NCBI GenBank assembly: GCA_023213395.1
Contig: CM041465.1
Location: 88,791,741-88,855,740, forward strand
DNA from: Cycas panzhihuaensis
Taxonomy: Eukaryota; Cycadophyta
Direction of reading: 5' to 3'
DNA: 64,000 nt
A program made the translations under genes and the position numbers. Of the stretch, positions 32,760 through 45,879 are shown piece by piece (position 1 is the stretch's first letter; each line of letters opens with the position of its first letter). The notes under the pieces were generated by a model. It ran no database searches and was not told the DNA's origin. It saw only the letters and a program-made list of their open reading frames with translations.

Positions 32760-33880
32760 CAAATGGCAAGGGTAACCTTTGGAATGGTTCCAACAAGCCA
32801 AATGATAAAAAGAGATAGAAAACAATGAAAATTCCATTATAGAAGTCTACTAAGGGCAATAAGATGGGACAAGAAGCATAAGTTGCAGAAAATTTAAAAG
32901 AAATTGTCATTAGCTGAGACCAAGGACAGGTTCACTAATAGGCCAAAAAATAATGGGACTTGGACACCCCTAATATCCAATAGTGGACTTAGTACACCGA
33001 CACTAGAAGCAACCTCAGCAATGAAAAGAGGCCCATCTATTAGACCTCGACGAGGCACTAGCAATGCTAAAGGGAAGACCTAACTGGGAAGAGACAAGTT
33101 TGGAGAGTGTGAACCACAACAAGGATAAAGTAAAGGAAGGTTCCAAGACACACTGGGAAAATTATGTCACCAAGAAATTCTTCAACACGCCACCAAAGCC
33201 TTAGCAGTGCAAATACCAAGGGTTAGAACAACCATATACTTCAGAATACTACATTGTAACCTATTGTTCAAAGTTAGTCAAAAGCCAAAACCATCAAAAG
33301 CCAGCATGCTAATAACTATTGTTAATGCACCAATTGAGAAGTCACCTTGCATAAACAAATTGTCCAAGATGGTGAATCCCACAACACCAATAGTTAGCCA
33401 TCTTATATTTGATGGAATGATTGATGTGGCAGAACACTCATATCTCTTCAAAACATGATAGCATTATGAAATATTAAAGATGAAGATGATATCAAGGGTC
33501 ATTTCTCATGCACACTGTGGGATACCGCCATATGGTATAAGAATTTAAGGGCTAATATGATTCCATGGCAGGAAGTCACATGGAAATTTCACGAAAAATT
33601 TTAGAAACTTCATAGCGATCAAAGTTATCATTGAAGTACTACATGACATTAAATAGAAGCAAGGAGAATCTATGCTTGATTATGGGAGTCATATGACTGC
33701 TATTACAAAAACATAACTAGTGAGGAGAAAGTTACAGACTACTTAATGCAAAAGTACTTCATCAATGGGTTGTTAAAACTCCATGATTAATTGCGATAAC
33801 TCCCAATTGAAACATTTACAAAGCAAAAAACATTGCCCTAAAGTTCAAAAAGCAGATGAACAATGATGTTAATGCAGAGT
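32760..33880 (+). pseudogene. Gypsy-type gag relic
   Basis: A badly broken plus-strand frame. The recognisable core is at about 33340-33860: IVSHLIFDGMIDVAEHSYLF (an N-terminal capsid lead-in), then GHFSCTLWDTAIWYKNLRAN and PWQEVTWKFHEKF. This matches the retrotransposon gag pattern of an L..AxxWYxxL helix followed by SWxxLxxxFxxxF. Then come QGESMLDYGS and a tail with KYFINGLLKLHD. No protease or polymerase follows, so this is an orphan gag. Confidence 0.65.
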
Positions 33881-34370
33881 TACTTTAGGTCTTTAGAGTC
33901 CTTGGGGTGCTTTTCCCCCTTTAAAATTTTATGTTGTACCTTTGTAACACCCCCTTTTTAGGTGGGGTTAATGTTAGCCAATGTTTATTAATGCTAATTA
34001 GGTATAATTGATAAGTGTTTGGATATTCTCATTGATTCATTTACTCAACAAACCAAATGAACCCAATCAATAATGTAATGTATAAATGTATCTCATTTTA
34101 ATAAAGAATGGTTGGACTATGGTTGAGGCACATTTTGATAAATTAACGATATTCTCTTATCTTTCTTCTTCCTCAATCTCTTTTGTCTCATCATTTTTCA
34201 CTTGCACACTTGAGAGAGAGAAGTATCAATTAGCATATACAACACACAAGAGAATGGAGGATCATTTCGAGATGGAGATGCAGGAGAGAGATCAGTCATC
34301 GACAAAGCATTCCTTAGGTGCACTATTAATTCCTCTATTCAAAGAACACATTAAGTAGTCATTTAATGAG
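33881..34370 (+). other. Possible LTR-like stretch
   Basis: A TGTAACACCCCC start at about 33953, a short cttttcccccttta beforehand and a tataaatgtatc at about 34080 are LTR-like, but no second copy or end could be found. Treated as a guess. Confidence 0.25.
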
Positions 34371-36440
34371 AATTCTATCAATATCAAAGAACCTTATGCT
34401 TCTATGTTGTTCACCATTCACTAATTTGCTTTAAATTAACTCAAATTTAAAAAAATAATAAAAAAATTATATGTGTGTGTGTGTTAAATTCAGTGGTAGA
34501 AGTTGCTCTTCATGCACTAGTGCTTCCCTCCATTAATAAACCATATTCAATGTCTTCGTCATGTCAATGGTGTTGGTCTAGGCACATTTCTCAGCCTTTA
34601 AACGTTGCCCTATGCAATGTGAAAGCCACCATTTATTTACATCAAAAGCATTGTGAGATTGATACATTAATCAAAACATTTTAAGGCTTGCATTGCACAT
34701 AATAAGGTGTCATACCTAAACACATTTTATTCAAATCGTTCAACCTCCTTACCTACCCAATTCATGTCTTTCCAAATGTTGCTCAACATGTGAAGAAGAC
34801 AATAAGTTTTGAATGGAACTTACATTTGAAAAAGTTGGTCTTTTCATCTACTCTATGCTTGCCTCTGATTTTCGATCATCAGTGTCAATTTAATGTGAAT
34901 TAAGATATGTCACAAAAGAAAGACAAATTAAGGCAACTCTTCATACGAGTGTAATATTGATCAATTCATGCTTTGACGCTACCCATCAAGCCTTCATTTA
35001 AATGTTGAACAATGTTGATCTTTGCATTGAACAAGCCAACAATTAACATACTATCATAACATTCCAAGTTGCCAACTAAAATCATACTAATTCGCCAATC
35101 CTCAATTGCAACAACAGTGGCCACTTTCATGCCTATTAAACAAAAATCTTTGAATATATCTTTCATAGCCAGATTTTGCACTTTTCCTTGTGGTTGTCAT
35201 TTGATCTAGTCAAACACAAAAGTTGTCAATCAAATGTTTCTCTCAAACATCAATCACTACAGCAAGCGCCCTTCATCTATCCTTTAAAGCACCCCATTGC
35301 ACATTGATAAATTCTTTTTTTCTTTTTTATAATGACTTATCATGGAAGCACAAACAATGAAAAAGCATCATAAAAAAAAATTATCGCACTTTGATCGATG
35401 ACGCACATTTGATATTCACATAACTACCTATTCATAAGTATTTGCTTGACTTACTTCCATATGGTCTGTTAAGATTTGATTGACTAGTGCTTTTTTCGAT
35501 TTTAGGCTTATAAGTATTTTAGAGAATCTAATTTGTTTTTATTTTGGTATCTCATTTCGATGAGTGAGTTAGGTCTAATGGTCAGGGGGTGTGTGTTAGG
35601 CCACTAGTTAGTAACAAGTCACGCTTGAGTCCCCTTGACTTATTCTTTACAAAGGCACATACACACCCCACATTTTAATTAAATTTTCTTTTATACATGT
35701 TTCATTTTTTTGCACGCTTATACTCAACTCTTTAATGTCATTTTATTTAAACTAAGTTAATATTGCCCCATTTTCAATCAAATCTTGACGAATGTTGCAT
35801 GAAATTGAATTCAGAATTGAAATTTCTTTAAAGTGGAATGACAGTTACTAGAATATGTTATATAATGAATATCAAAGATTTATTTTAACATGTAAAGCAA
35901 CCTTTGATGACTTCAATTTATACTTTCATAATCGATATTTCTTATTGATTTTGATGCATAGAAACTTGATGCATATAGATTATTTTTTTATGTGTTTATT
36001 CAATCAACATTTGTCTTCTTGCTTTCACAATTTGAGAAGGGAAATTTGAAGTAGAATCCATGTTTCATTAAAGGCATTTTAATATGTTTAATGCTTTAAA
36101 ATCATGCACTCACCTAGTCGTCGTCGTGCAAGATCAATGGTAGGTATCCTCTATCTTTTCATATAGGCAATTAGGGTTTTAGTGTCATTATTGTGTATGT
36201 AGAATAGGAGAATTTTAGTCATATACATGTTGTATTCTTTCAAAATAAAAGTAGACTAGGGGGGAAGGGGATTTTTTGCGTTCGCATTTAATTGATTTTG
36301 ATTATTAATTGATCTAGAAAACCAAAGATGGTTTCATTTAGCCGCATTTCATATAGGCAAACTAACTTATGTAGGTGTTATCGTGTGCTCTACTAAAAGT
36401 TGTGAACACACACACACACACACATATGCATGCACAGAAA
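34371..36440. other. Unrecognised DNA with two dinucleotide repeats
   Basis: Contains a (TG)n run at 34472-34484 and an (AC)n run at 36406-36423. A minus-strand frame at 34966-35181 and a plus-strand frame at 36430-36729 have no recognisable domain. A purine-rich aggggggaaggggat at about 36258-36272 could be a polypurine tract, but nothing beside it confirms this. Confidence 0.4.
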
Positions 36441-38050
36441 ACAACAAAAATTTTCATTTTTGTTTTACAAACACGCACTCGACAAACTCATGATTTGGCA
36501 GGTCCTCAGTGATGCCTACCACTTCCGTTCACTACATCATTCCTTTGACGTGGTGGGTAACGACTTTTTCCATTGTGGGAAATTAAAACAAGGCGTTGTC
36601 AAAGTATTTTCACTTCTTCGACCTATCGTCATCTCTGGGATCCCCAAGTACATCCTAGGTGTTTGTCAAGTTGAAATCTTACCCCATTGCTCTTACCAAG
36701 ATGCTATGAGACTAAGACCCTCCACATAAATAGGACTCCAAGTGTGCCAAACCCTTAGCTAGCTAAGGCTAGTTTCCTAATAGTGGTGTGACCATACTGG
36801 TGCATTTTATCTATTAAAACCTATCCGTAAAAGCTTGGGCTATAAAGTGGTTTCGGTGGTTGCGCGGGTATCAAAGAGTAAACGGATGACTCTATGCTCA
36901 CCCTCCAAGAGAGTGTCGCAATGTTGTGGCTCATTGGGTGGCCTCCTCTAGAGAGACCATAGAAGGCTTTATCTTGCCACCACTCATACCATTCAATTGC
37001 TCTATGCTTCCATAATTTACCTCAGACTTGACCATCAAGGTTGGAAATGATCATGCTAGTAGAGTTGAAGCTATAGTACCTGTGAAGACCACCCAATAAT
37101 CCTTGGCTAGCATAGTGGATGTGTAGCCTTAACAACCTTAAGTTGGCCTTTCTCGCCTTCCCAGAAAACAATCGGCATGATAGCCCGGTGTCAATATTTC
37201 CTCTATAGTGGACTAAGCCCTCACTAGCTAGTTTAATTTTTATTTATTTTTCAAATACATATTTGCCCCTTTGATTCTTTAAATCCCAAGGTTGCTCATT
37301 TCACAATTTTTCCTAGGTGGCACACACTTCATGGTTGCTCAATTGAGTACCCATTTCCAATCATTTTTTGACTCATTCAACATCAACTCAAATGTGAACT
37401 TAATTTCACACACTGCATATGGGTGAGTTTAGGTGGAAACAAAGGGTAGCATTTTTCGCATCAACAAGTGAGGAGACATCTTCAACACAAGATAGTATGC
37501 TATAGCTGTTATGAGATGAAATTAAAAAACTCTGGGTAAAGAAAGTTTGCCATGCCATTGAAAAAACAAAAGAAAGCCTTGAGGTGGAGGCACTACAATG
37601 GGAAATTGCCAAGTTGAAAATTGACTTGTCTCAAGTTTTAGAAGAAGCTAATGGAATACCACAACAAGACTAGATCAAAAAATGCTCGAGGGCAAGAGAG
37701 AAAATGAGAGTACAAGATAGAAGAAAAATGGTGTCATATTTGTGATGCCACAAATACATAATGCCCACAAATGTTATTATAATGCCTAAGAGAATAATAC
37801 TTAAAGCGAGGCAAGGACAAAGATGGTAGGACTCATTTAACATATTCAACCAAGGTGGCACTAGATGCACCTAAGAAGAAGATGTTGATAGGATGATATA
37901 TGTTCCATCTTGAATTTGGGCATTGGAGGTCATAGTGCCCTATGAGAGAAAACAGTACCCACGTCTACGAAATGTGTAGACCCAAGAATCAAGCTTCAGA
38001 GAAATGTCCTCCGATAGTGAAGTTGAAGAGAAATAAAATTCTTACCCATT
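36441..38050 (+). pseudogene. Leader and gag-like relic of an unidentified element
   Basis: From 37430 to 37670 the plus strand gives short frames of coiled-coil character (ETIEKTKESLEVEALQWEIA-like order, then KLKIDLSQVLEEANGI). From about 37915 to 38030 there is a cysteine/histidine patch (GHWRS, CPMRENSTHVYEMC, CPP) reminiscent of a gag zinc knuckle region. Stops are numerous. 36500-37250 is a leader-like stretch without domains. It ends where the LTR of element A begins. Confidence 0.35.
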
Positions 38051-38453
38051 TGTATTTTAATATATGTAATATATGATGTATTTTATTTTATATTGAGTTA
38101 ACTCAAAGTTAGGTTAGTCATAATTAAGTTAGTTGAGAAACGGTTAGTTAAATTTGTCAAGTTAACAAGTCAATTAGTTAAGTAGTTTAAGGTTGTTCAA
38201 TCACCCTCTTCTAGATTGAGAGGGGCATTTCCATTGTAAAGGTGTGAGTGAATGTATGATTGTTCCAATACACTTGAAGATAATAGAAGAGTACTTTCAA
38301 CTGAATCTCTCGTCAACAATCCCTCTTGAACATTAACTTGGGTGCTCTATTGTGTTTTAGCAAACCAAGTTTCCCAATTGCTTACACATAATTCTTCCAA
38401 GCACTCAAGGAGGGTAACATTCTCCTTTGTGCATGAATCAATGTCTACAACAC
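38051..38453 (+). repeat. Probable 5' LTR of element A
   Basis: Placed between the end of the preceding relic and the primer site; it ends CAACACA. No partner copy is available, so the start at TGTATTTTAA is tentative. Confidence 0.5.
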
Positions 38454-38460
38454 ATCGACC

Positions 38461-38472
38461 GGGTATCAAAGC
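38461..38472 (+). other. Primer-binding site variant of element A
   Basis: GGGTATCAAAGC differs by one base from the TGGTATCAAAGC seen at other elements in this window, eight bases after the LTR end. Confidence 0.6.
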
Positions 38473-39959
38473 TTGTGATCGTGCCTACAATTTGCTTAAG
38501 AGGCCCCAAGCTATAGATCATCATTAGTAAAAAAGAATTATTTCTAGAAATTTGGCAACTGGAAAATGGTCTTGAAGAACAAAAAATAATATTAATAAAA
38601 GAAAAGAATCTACCAATTCCAAATCCATGCACAAAGACGCTACTAAAGATTTGAAATGTGCCCTAAGCGCTTGGCAATGACTAGAAAGCCAAATATGAAA
38701 AGAGGGAAAAGGAAAATATTCAAAGGAAAAATTTTGTTGAAGCTCTCAATACGAGAGACACCTACCAAATGAGAGACACATTTGATGCCCTATCCAATTG
38801 TTGAACTAGAGAAGAGACGATAAGATGGCCTAGTCATCTACTCATCCACATAGAGAAGAAGAAATAGTCGAATCATAGATGAGCTGTTGCCAAACATGCA
38901 TGAAGACTTGCCACATCGAAAATCAAGCAGATCAAGATCAAAGCCCCAAACGAGTTTGCGAAAAACCCATGCAGAGGAACATTGCTAGAAGGAAATTGAC
39001 ATCGCACAAACAAGATCTCTCATCACCTATTGTGGAAGAGAATCAATGCCCAAACGAGAACTATGCGCTTCATTGCTAGAAATCGACACCAATGCCAATA
39101 CGAAACCTCCATAGAGCCATATGAAAACCTCGCCATGAAGTGTACAAGCAACAAAGATCAGAATTGCCATCAAAATTTGTGAATAGAAAATTTGGAGAAA
39201 TCACAGAGGTTTGAAATTTTTTGAATTTTCAAGGGATTTGCCTAAAAATTAAAAACAGTATATGCTTTTTCAAACTAGCATATTCTCATTTAAATTAAAG
39301 GAGAAAAAAACTTATGTGTGTTATTTTCTATTACAAAACTATATTTCTGCAATCTAAGAGGATTAAGATTCAAAAAGATTTCTCATTTCTAAAATCTAAA
39401 GGGGGTCTATTCCAAAAAAGTGTCATTCTTGAAATTTGAAAGTGCAAAATTGGAAATTTATCATTGATTTTGCTAATTGGGAAACGTGACCAAGGGGAAA
39501 GATAACTAAAAAACATTAAAAAGGTCGATTGGAAATTGTGCAAACCACATAAACACATTTTAATCAAGGTCCCATATGGAAACAAGAACTTGTAATAGGA
39601 AATTTTAAAATGCTAACACTTAGCATAAAGTTGTCAATAATTAACATAGTGATGCTTATAAATGCATTTAAGCCAAAATTTGTGAGACTAGTTTTTGAGC
39701 TTTCCTCTTCATGGCACATCATGCCTTGTAGGGATAAGCATGCATCCTCAAAAAAAGAAATGATGGAGGATACCAAAATGGATCCTACCCAAAGAAGGTC
39801 TGAGAATTCTTCTAGCATTTGCATGGATAATGGAAATTGCACTACAATGTCAAGGTAATGGCCAAGCACAAGTGATGCAAAATTTGATGGTGATGTTCCA
39901 ATAAATCATGGCCCAACAACACAACAAATTTTATAGTTCAACAAACTCAAAGAAAATCA

Positions 39960-40900
39960 ATTGACTAAGATTCCCACAACAATCCCTCTCCAACAATCAC
40001 AATTCAAATTGGATGCAGATCACTATAACAAAATTTACCAACACCATAAATCCCACAACACAGATAGTTGGACCTTTGAGGCATACTTTAAATATGACAA
40101 TCTAAAAAAGGAGCAAAAGATTATTGTAATAGAGATACATATGTTGGAGGAGCAAGCACAAGTTTAGTAGAAAACATATGTCAAAACACATCCAACAATC
40201 ATCAGGTCGAACAATTTCAAACAAGCCTTCCAAACTCAATATTGCCTAGTTAGGTATGCAAACAAAAGAGAAAAGAAGTAGTTGCAACCACGACAATGGG
40301 TTGGACAATCTGTCCAATAATACATAGATATTTTCAACGTGATAATCATCATGATAGAATCTAAGGGCTCTAAGCACACCCTCAAGCTCAATTTCTCAAG
40401 TGGCACATTTACTTCTCTGCAACCGTAACTAGATCTTATAAAAATCTCTTCTTTGGATGAATCCTTTTAGTATGCACTGAAAGTTGAAAACAAGCTACAT
40501 AAGCACCAACCTACAAAATCCTAGTAGCATCAACAACAACCACAATGGCCAATAAAACAACCTTTTATTCGAGAAAGAAAGTAACAAGAGCAAAGCCTCC
40601 CAACCTCAAGAACCCCACTAAACAACACTTGCTACATCCACATCAAGAACAGAAAGCAAAGCTCCGCAAATGTATTGCACACTGCATGATATGAGGAAGC
40701 ACTCCAATGAAGAATGTAGGAAGAAGAAAGCGCAATATAAAGCCAAAGCCAAGACCTCAATAGTGGAAGATGTAGGCACATTAAGTGCTACAATGGAGGA
40801 GACAACAATACTAGCCACTAATCAAACGGTGCATGGCCCCAACTTGGTCCTCCTAGCTAAAAATTATAATGCCTTAGAAAGAGAAGCTTTATTCACCTAA
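39960..40900 (+). pseudogene. Gag of element A with zinc knuckle
   Basis: The capsid-like part reads DSWTFEAYFKYDNLKKEQK, MLEEQAQV, then QAFQTQYCLVRYANKRE and GQSVQQYIDIFNVI and TLKLNFSSGTFTSLQPQ. This is the W..F..yF and F..fe.aL..LkQ. order of gypsy capsid. The nucleocapsid part, YCTLHDMRKHSNEECRKKK (about 40670-40730), is a cysteine/histidine pattern of the CxxH..H...C kind. Stops occur between the parts. Upstream sequence from 38880 is gag-like only in composition. Confidence 0.75.
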
Positions 40901-40904
40901 AATT

Positions 40905-41215
40905 GTCAAATGTATCATCGATAATGGTAGCATTAAAAATCTTGTATCTAATCAACAAGTTACAGATTTGAATCTCCCTACAAAGCCCCATCCTCTCCCC
41001 TATACCCTTGGTTGGGTTTAAAAAGGAGAAGGTATGCAAACTAGAATTGATAGAGTCTACCATGTGACATTTGCAATGAAGCCCTTTGTGGACACAATTG
41101 TTTGTGATGTAGCCCCCATGGATTGCTATCAAATTTTGTGAGGAAGACACTATCAACACGATAAAAGAGCAGTATACCATGGGAAAACACATACCTATTA
41201 GTTATACAAGGATCA
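40905..41215 (+). pseudogene. Aspartic protease of element A
   Basis: Reads KCIIDNGSIKNLVS from about 40908 (catalytic D-x-G-S present as DNGS), then LNLPTKPHPLPYTLGWV and VTFAMKPFVDTIVCDVAP followed by YQIL. This is the gypsy protease that cuts the Gag-Pol polyprotein. A stop lies near 41020 and another near 41140. Confidence 0.8.
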
Positions 41216-41379
41216 AATAGATTATCAACTCCAATCCTCCTCCTCTCAAATAGCCTTAAACACCAACCCACAAGCATTTAAAATCGCTAGAGCTGTTGAA
41301 AGAGAACATTGTCTTGCTAGTGAGACAAGCGGAGAACTCACTAGAGCCTTGACAAAATGCTCACCATCCACAAGTGTAG

Positions 41380-41940
41380 AAGCTTTTGGATGGTTATTCC
41401 AATGTCTTTGAGCCACCTAGGAATCTTCCTCCTATTTGGGCAATCCAACATGGCATTGATATGCTTCCCAGATCCATTCTGCCCAATGGACCACTATTCA
41501 AAACTTCAATTCTAGATTGTGGAAAATAAGAGCTTGAACTCGAGGAGTTCATAGAAGAACGACAGATTCAACCAAGTTCCTCTCCATGCGACTCCCCAAT
41601 GCTTTTGGCTTTGAAAAGGGATAGAACTTGGAGACTATGCATTGACTTCAAAGCACTAAATCACACTGCAGTTAAAAGCCATTATCTACTACCCTACATC
41701 AATGGTCTGCTAGATGAGCTATAAGGGAAAAAATACTTCCCAAAACTTGGTCTAGCATAATAGAGCTTCAAACTTGGAAGATCGGTATGTTTGACCCTTT
41801 CTGGAAATTTGTCATTCATTTCAAGAACATTTGATAAAAGCAATGAAAAGCAAATGTTACCTTGGGCAAGAAATAGTTTCCTATTTGGGAAATATTGTGG
41901 ATTCACAAGGCATTCATGTAAATCTCAAAACGCCTAGGCC
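41380..41940 (+). pseudogene. Reverse transcriptase of element A (interior missing)
   Basis: N-terminal blocks are clear: PPIWAIQHGIDMLPRSILPN, FIEERQIQPSSSPCDSPMLL, RDRTWRLCIDFKALNHTAVK and LLPYINGLLDEL. After KYFPKLGL the region carrying the catalytic YxDD block is absent, and the text jumps to the post-catalytic YLGN-like patch (about 41880-41920). An internal deletion of roughly 300 or more bases has removed the active site. Confidence 0.75.
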
Positions 41941-42129
41941 ATTCTCACCGGCCACTACTCAAGGGTTTGATTGATCTCCATAGTTTCTTACACTATACAA
42001 GATTCTACAGAAACTTATTCACAGGCATGCAAATATCACACATACACTTTACACTCTCACAAAGAACAAAGTAATGTTTAATTGGGGACCTACTCATAAT
42101 TCCACCTTTGATTGGTTGAAGAACACCCT

Positions 42130-42533
42130 ATGCATAACTGAAGTTCTTACACTCCTGGATTTGTAAAAAGCCTTTCGAAATTAAGATTGACATCTCCCAA
42201 GTGGCCATGGAAGCAATCGTTAAGCAAGGAAACACCACGTCACCCATCACACAAAAACATTTTCATAGGCAAAGCCAAATTACAACACATATGGCAAGGA
42301 GTTCTATGTCCTTATTCAAAACATTAAGTACTAGCATCATTATCTTTTAAGCAAGGAAAGTATAACCCATATGGATCATTGGCTACTTTAGCCTCTACAC
42401 GCACTAAGCCATATTCAAGAGCACCACCATGTGCGATGGGCTTCATACTTGCAACAGTGTCATTTAGTGATCAAATAGAAAAAAATGACTACCAACAAAG
42501 TACCAAATTTTTTCAATGGACCCCAAGTTCATA
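42130..42533 (+). pseudogene. RNase H region of element A
   Basis: Reads EIDISQVAMEAIVKQGN (about 42178-42230; DISQVA corresponds to the first catalytic-Asp block), then a TYGKEFYVLIQ patch and HHYLL. Stops are present. It ends at element B. Confidence 0.6.
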
Positions 42534-42540
42534 CATTATA

Positions 42541-42772
42541 TGACGGAACAATTCCGTTACTGAAGAAGAAAATCAAATAATTGAGCATGCACGAACACTG
42601 GATAATCAAATAATTAGATTATATTGAATTGAATGAGAATTGATTGTATATATTACTTTTGGGGTCCAATTTATATGCAAAGCGTGCCCTTTTTAGGAAA
42701 GGTTATGTCCTTTCAATGATACCTATTTATTTAAACAAATGATAATTAACCCCTTTAATGAGGTTCATAACA
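42541..42772 (-). repeat. 3' LTR of element B
   Basis: Shares the gaaaatcaaataattgagca and ggttcataaca blocks with the right LTR; ends in TGTTATGAACC (minus sense start). Its end carries an inverted repeat (see findings). Confidence 0.9.
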
Positions 42773-42789
42773 ATTCCTCCCTCTTAAGA

Positions 42790-43000
42790 TGTTTCGCCCA
42801 TGAAACTTTTTTTTTTCAAATCAGGATAAAGTTTGATAAAATCGGAGGATTCCTGTGAAGCATCTTCAAGGGCAAATATTTCCATTTAATCGTGTATTCG
42901 CGAATAGTCTTTGACCGCGTAGATGTTCTCAAACTTCAAGGATATCTTCCGTAATAAGATTAATTTGCCTTCTTCATCTAAGAGGGGTAATTATGTCTGT
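42790..43000 (-). pseudogene. Chromodomain of element B
   Basis: Minus-strand reading from about 42920 gives IREYTIKWKYLPLKM in one frame and LEDASQESSDFIKLYPDL in the next, so a single-base shift separates the YxIKWK half from the DxxxE/W half of the chromodomain. It is immediately followed by the purine tract. Confidence 0.75.
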
Positions 43001-44187
43001 ACACATACATGATTTCCAATTTTCTTTTTGAGACACGATACATGAAATACATTGTGTAATTTAGAAGTTGGAAGTTCTAAGGCATAGGCCACTTCTCCAA
43101 TTTTCTGTTTAACCTGAAAAGACCATAAAATCGAGGACTCAATTTCTCCTTTTGAGAATTGTTTAATGATGTTTGTTTGTATGGTTGCAGCCTTCATAGA
43201 CCCAATCCCCAAGTTTCAATATTCTTTCTGTACGATGTTTATCGGCTTGTTGTTTCATACGGTTTCTTGCTTCTTCTAAATGTTGCTTTAATATTTGAAT
43301 TGTGTTTTGTGATTCATGGAGGTAATCATGAACTGCTAGAACCTTATTATCCTTCCTTAACCAATCTTTTAATTGAGTTGGTTAATAGCCGTACAATGCC
43401 TAATATGGGGTCATTTTAATGGATGAATAGTAAGAAGAATTAAACCAAGCTTCAGCTAAATGTATCCATTTGACCCACGAATTTTGTTTATCTGCTACAT
43501 AATTTCGCAAATAATTCTCTAAACATTTGTTAACCGCTTCAGTTTGTCCATCTGTTTATGGATGATAACTGGTACTCATCTCCAGTTTTGTACCCACTTG
43601 CTGAAACATTTCTTGCTAGAAATGACTTAAGAATTTGGGATCTCTATCGCTAATAATGGTCTGCGGAAATCCATGTAATTTGTGAATTTCTTTGACAAAT
43701 ACTCTGGCCAGTTGCTGAGCTTTATAATTAGATTGAATGGGTATAAAGTGAGCAAATTTTGTTAAACGATCCACGATCACGTAAATAGCATCTTCCCTTC
43801 TGATTTTGGTAAACCGGTAATAAAATCCATGCTAATACTTTCCCATTTTTCTTGCAGAATAGGAAGAGGCTGGAGCAGTCCAGGAGTAGCAGTACATTCA
43901 TATTTATTGACTTGGCACACTATGCATTCAGATACAAATTTCTTAATGTCCATTTTCATTCCCTTCCAAAAAAATGATTGTTTGGCTCGAAGATAAGTTT
44001 TATAAAATCCTTCATGACCTGTTGTGGGTACTATATGTGCTTCATTTAATATCTTGGTACAGAAAGTTGAGTTTGCACCTAAGAATATCTGTCCTTTATA
44101 CCACAAAATATCATTCTTCCATTTGATTTCGTCTTCCTTTCCTAGTTGAATTCTTAGAATAAGTTGTTGAATGTCAAGATCTTTCAC
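43001..44187 (-). pseudogene. Integrase of element B
   Basis: The 44187-43777 segment is open. It holds the full HHCC zinc domain (LNEAHIVPTTGHEGFYKTYL, FFWKGMKMDIKKFVSECIVC) and the core start WESISMDFITGLPKSEG, with the first catalytic Asp. Downstream patches (about 43740-43230) read through stops to the C-terminal LELPTSKLHNVFHVSCLKKK (43212-43000), the usual link to the chromodomain. The zinc-site residues all look intact. Confidence 0.88.
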
Positions 44188-44193
44188 ATATTC

Positions 44194-44499
44194 TTATTGT
44201 AATTCCATGATCCACGCTGGTTCTATTATTGAAACGGCCTTTAACTGAGATTCTGCATTTTCTTCATCTTTCCGGGACAACGCATCAGCCACCACATTAG
44301 TTTTACCCTTATTGTATGTTATGTCAAAATCAAATGCTTGAATTTTACTTATCCACTTCTGTTGTTCCGGGGATAATTCTTTTTGTTTTAACAAATATTG
44401 CAAACTATTATGATCTGTCTTGACTATAAATTTACTACCTAATAGATAATCGACGCCATTTAACCAAGGTGTGTATAATGGCCAACATTTCCTTATCAT
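44194..44499 (-). pseudogene. RNase H C-terminal part of element B
   Basis: FIVKTDHNSLQYLLKQKELS, PEQQKWISKIQAFDFDITYN and KGKTNVVADALSRK are well kept; VVADALSR is the canonical end block of gypsy RNase H. The N-terminal half (about 44500-44750) is broken. Confidence 0.85.
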
Positions 44500-44790
44500 A
44501 GGTAGATTTGAGAATTTCTCTGTTGTTTAGCTTTCTACTCTCAAATGCGATGGGTTTACCCTCTTGCAACAAGATCGCACCGATTCCTATTCTGTTGCAT
44601 TGCATTCTATTATGAAAATTTTAGAAAATCAGTGATGTTAGCATCGGTAATTAAGTCACAATTTGCTTAACTTGTTCGAAATACCTTGTCGCTTCTTCAT
44701 TCCATTGAAAAGAATCTTTTAATAAACAAGTTAAGGCGCTTGTTCTCTGTGCATAATTTTTAACAAACGTCGATAATATCCTCGTTAATC

Positions 44791-45500
44791 CTAAAATCCT
44801 CGTAGTTTCGTAATATTTTTAAGTATCGGCCATTCTTGAATTGCCTTAACTTTCCTCGGATCAGCTCTAATACCTTCTTTTGATATAAGATGACCAAGAT
44901 ATTCTATTTCTTCCATTCCAAAATAACATTTTGTTTTATTAGCATAAAATTTTTGTTCCTTCACTGTGCTCAATACTTGGTCTAGATGGTTCATGTGTTC
45001 TTACCATTGTTTACTGAAAATTAATATGTCGTCAAAGAAGACTAAGACAAACTTTCGCAAGAAGGGTTTCAAAACTTGATTCATTGTAGCTTGGAATGTG
45101 GCTGGTGCATTGGTTAGGCCAAAGGGCATCACCTTAAATTCATAATGACCATGGTGTGTACTGAAAGTTGTTTTGTACGTATCTTCTAGTTTAATACTAA
45201 TTTGATTGTAACCCGATTTTAAATCTATTTTTGAAAAATATTATGCTCCTTGTAATTCGCCTAATAGACCATCGATCCTTGGTATAGGAAATTTATTTTT
45301 TATTGTAGTTTTATTTAGTGCTCGGTAGTCTATACACATACGATAAGATCCGTCTTTTTTTCTTACCAAGATTACAGGAGCGCAACGGGCTTTTACTAGG
45401 GGTTATCACTCCTAGGTCTAAATAATTCTTGTACGATTTTTCAATCTCATTCGATAATGATGTGGTTGTTTATAGGGTCGATAAAAATTGGATTAGTACA
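44791..45500 (-). pseudogene. Reverse transcriptase of element B
   Basis: Minus-strand patches from about 45480 give the RT N-terminus. YxDD-region text lies at about 45055-45020 ([12 protein letters not shown]-like), followed by NHLDQVLSTVKEQKFYANKT and EEIEYLGHLISKEGIRAD (44994-44791), which are intact. Several frameshifts interrupt the middle. Confidence 0.8.
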
Positions 45501-45879
45501 CTTCCACTCAATTTGATGTCCAAATCCCTATCCTAAAGAATTCGCTGGGATATTTTGGAAAACTTCTTTATGTTTTAAGACGACCATTTGAAGTTCATTT
45601 TCTTATGTAGTTGGCTTAATTTACACTGGATTGAAAAAAATTGAGCCATCATACCGTGAGAGCCTTTCTTGATTAACTTTTCCAATCGCTTTTGGATATT
45701 AGTTGGCTATTCCTAGGTTTCTCCCCTTGAAGGATGATAGTTCTTCCGTCTTTCTTATATCTCATAAATAATTCTTCAAGATTCATTTCAAAAGTTCCTA
45801 AAGTTCTTAACCATTGACTTCCCAGAACAATATCTACTCCACCAATATCTAATACATAAAAATTTTCTTTAAGAATGAC

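Noticed and set aside
34966-35181. Minus-strand frame as a DNA transposon transposase
   Set aside because: No DDE, hAT or MULE motif could be found and no terminal inverted repeats or target duplication flank it.
36441-37250. A pararetrovirus-like or caulimovirus-like insertion
   Set aside because: No movement protein, coat protein or RT motif is present; the region looks like a retroelement leader with a gag-like patch.
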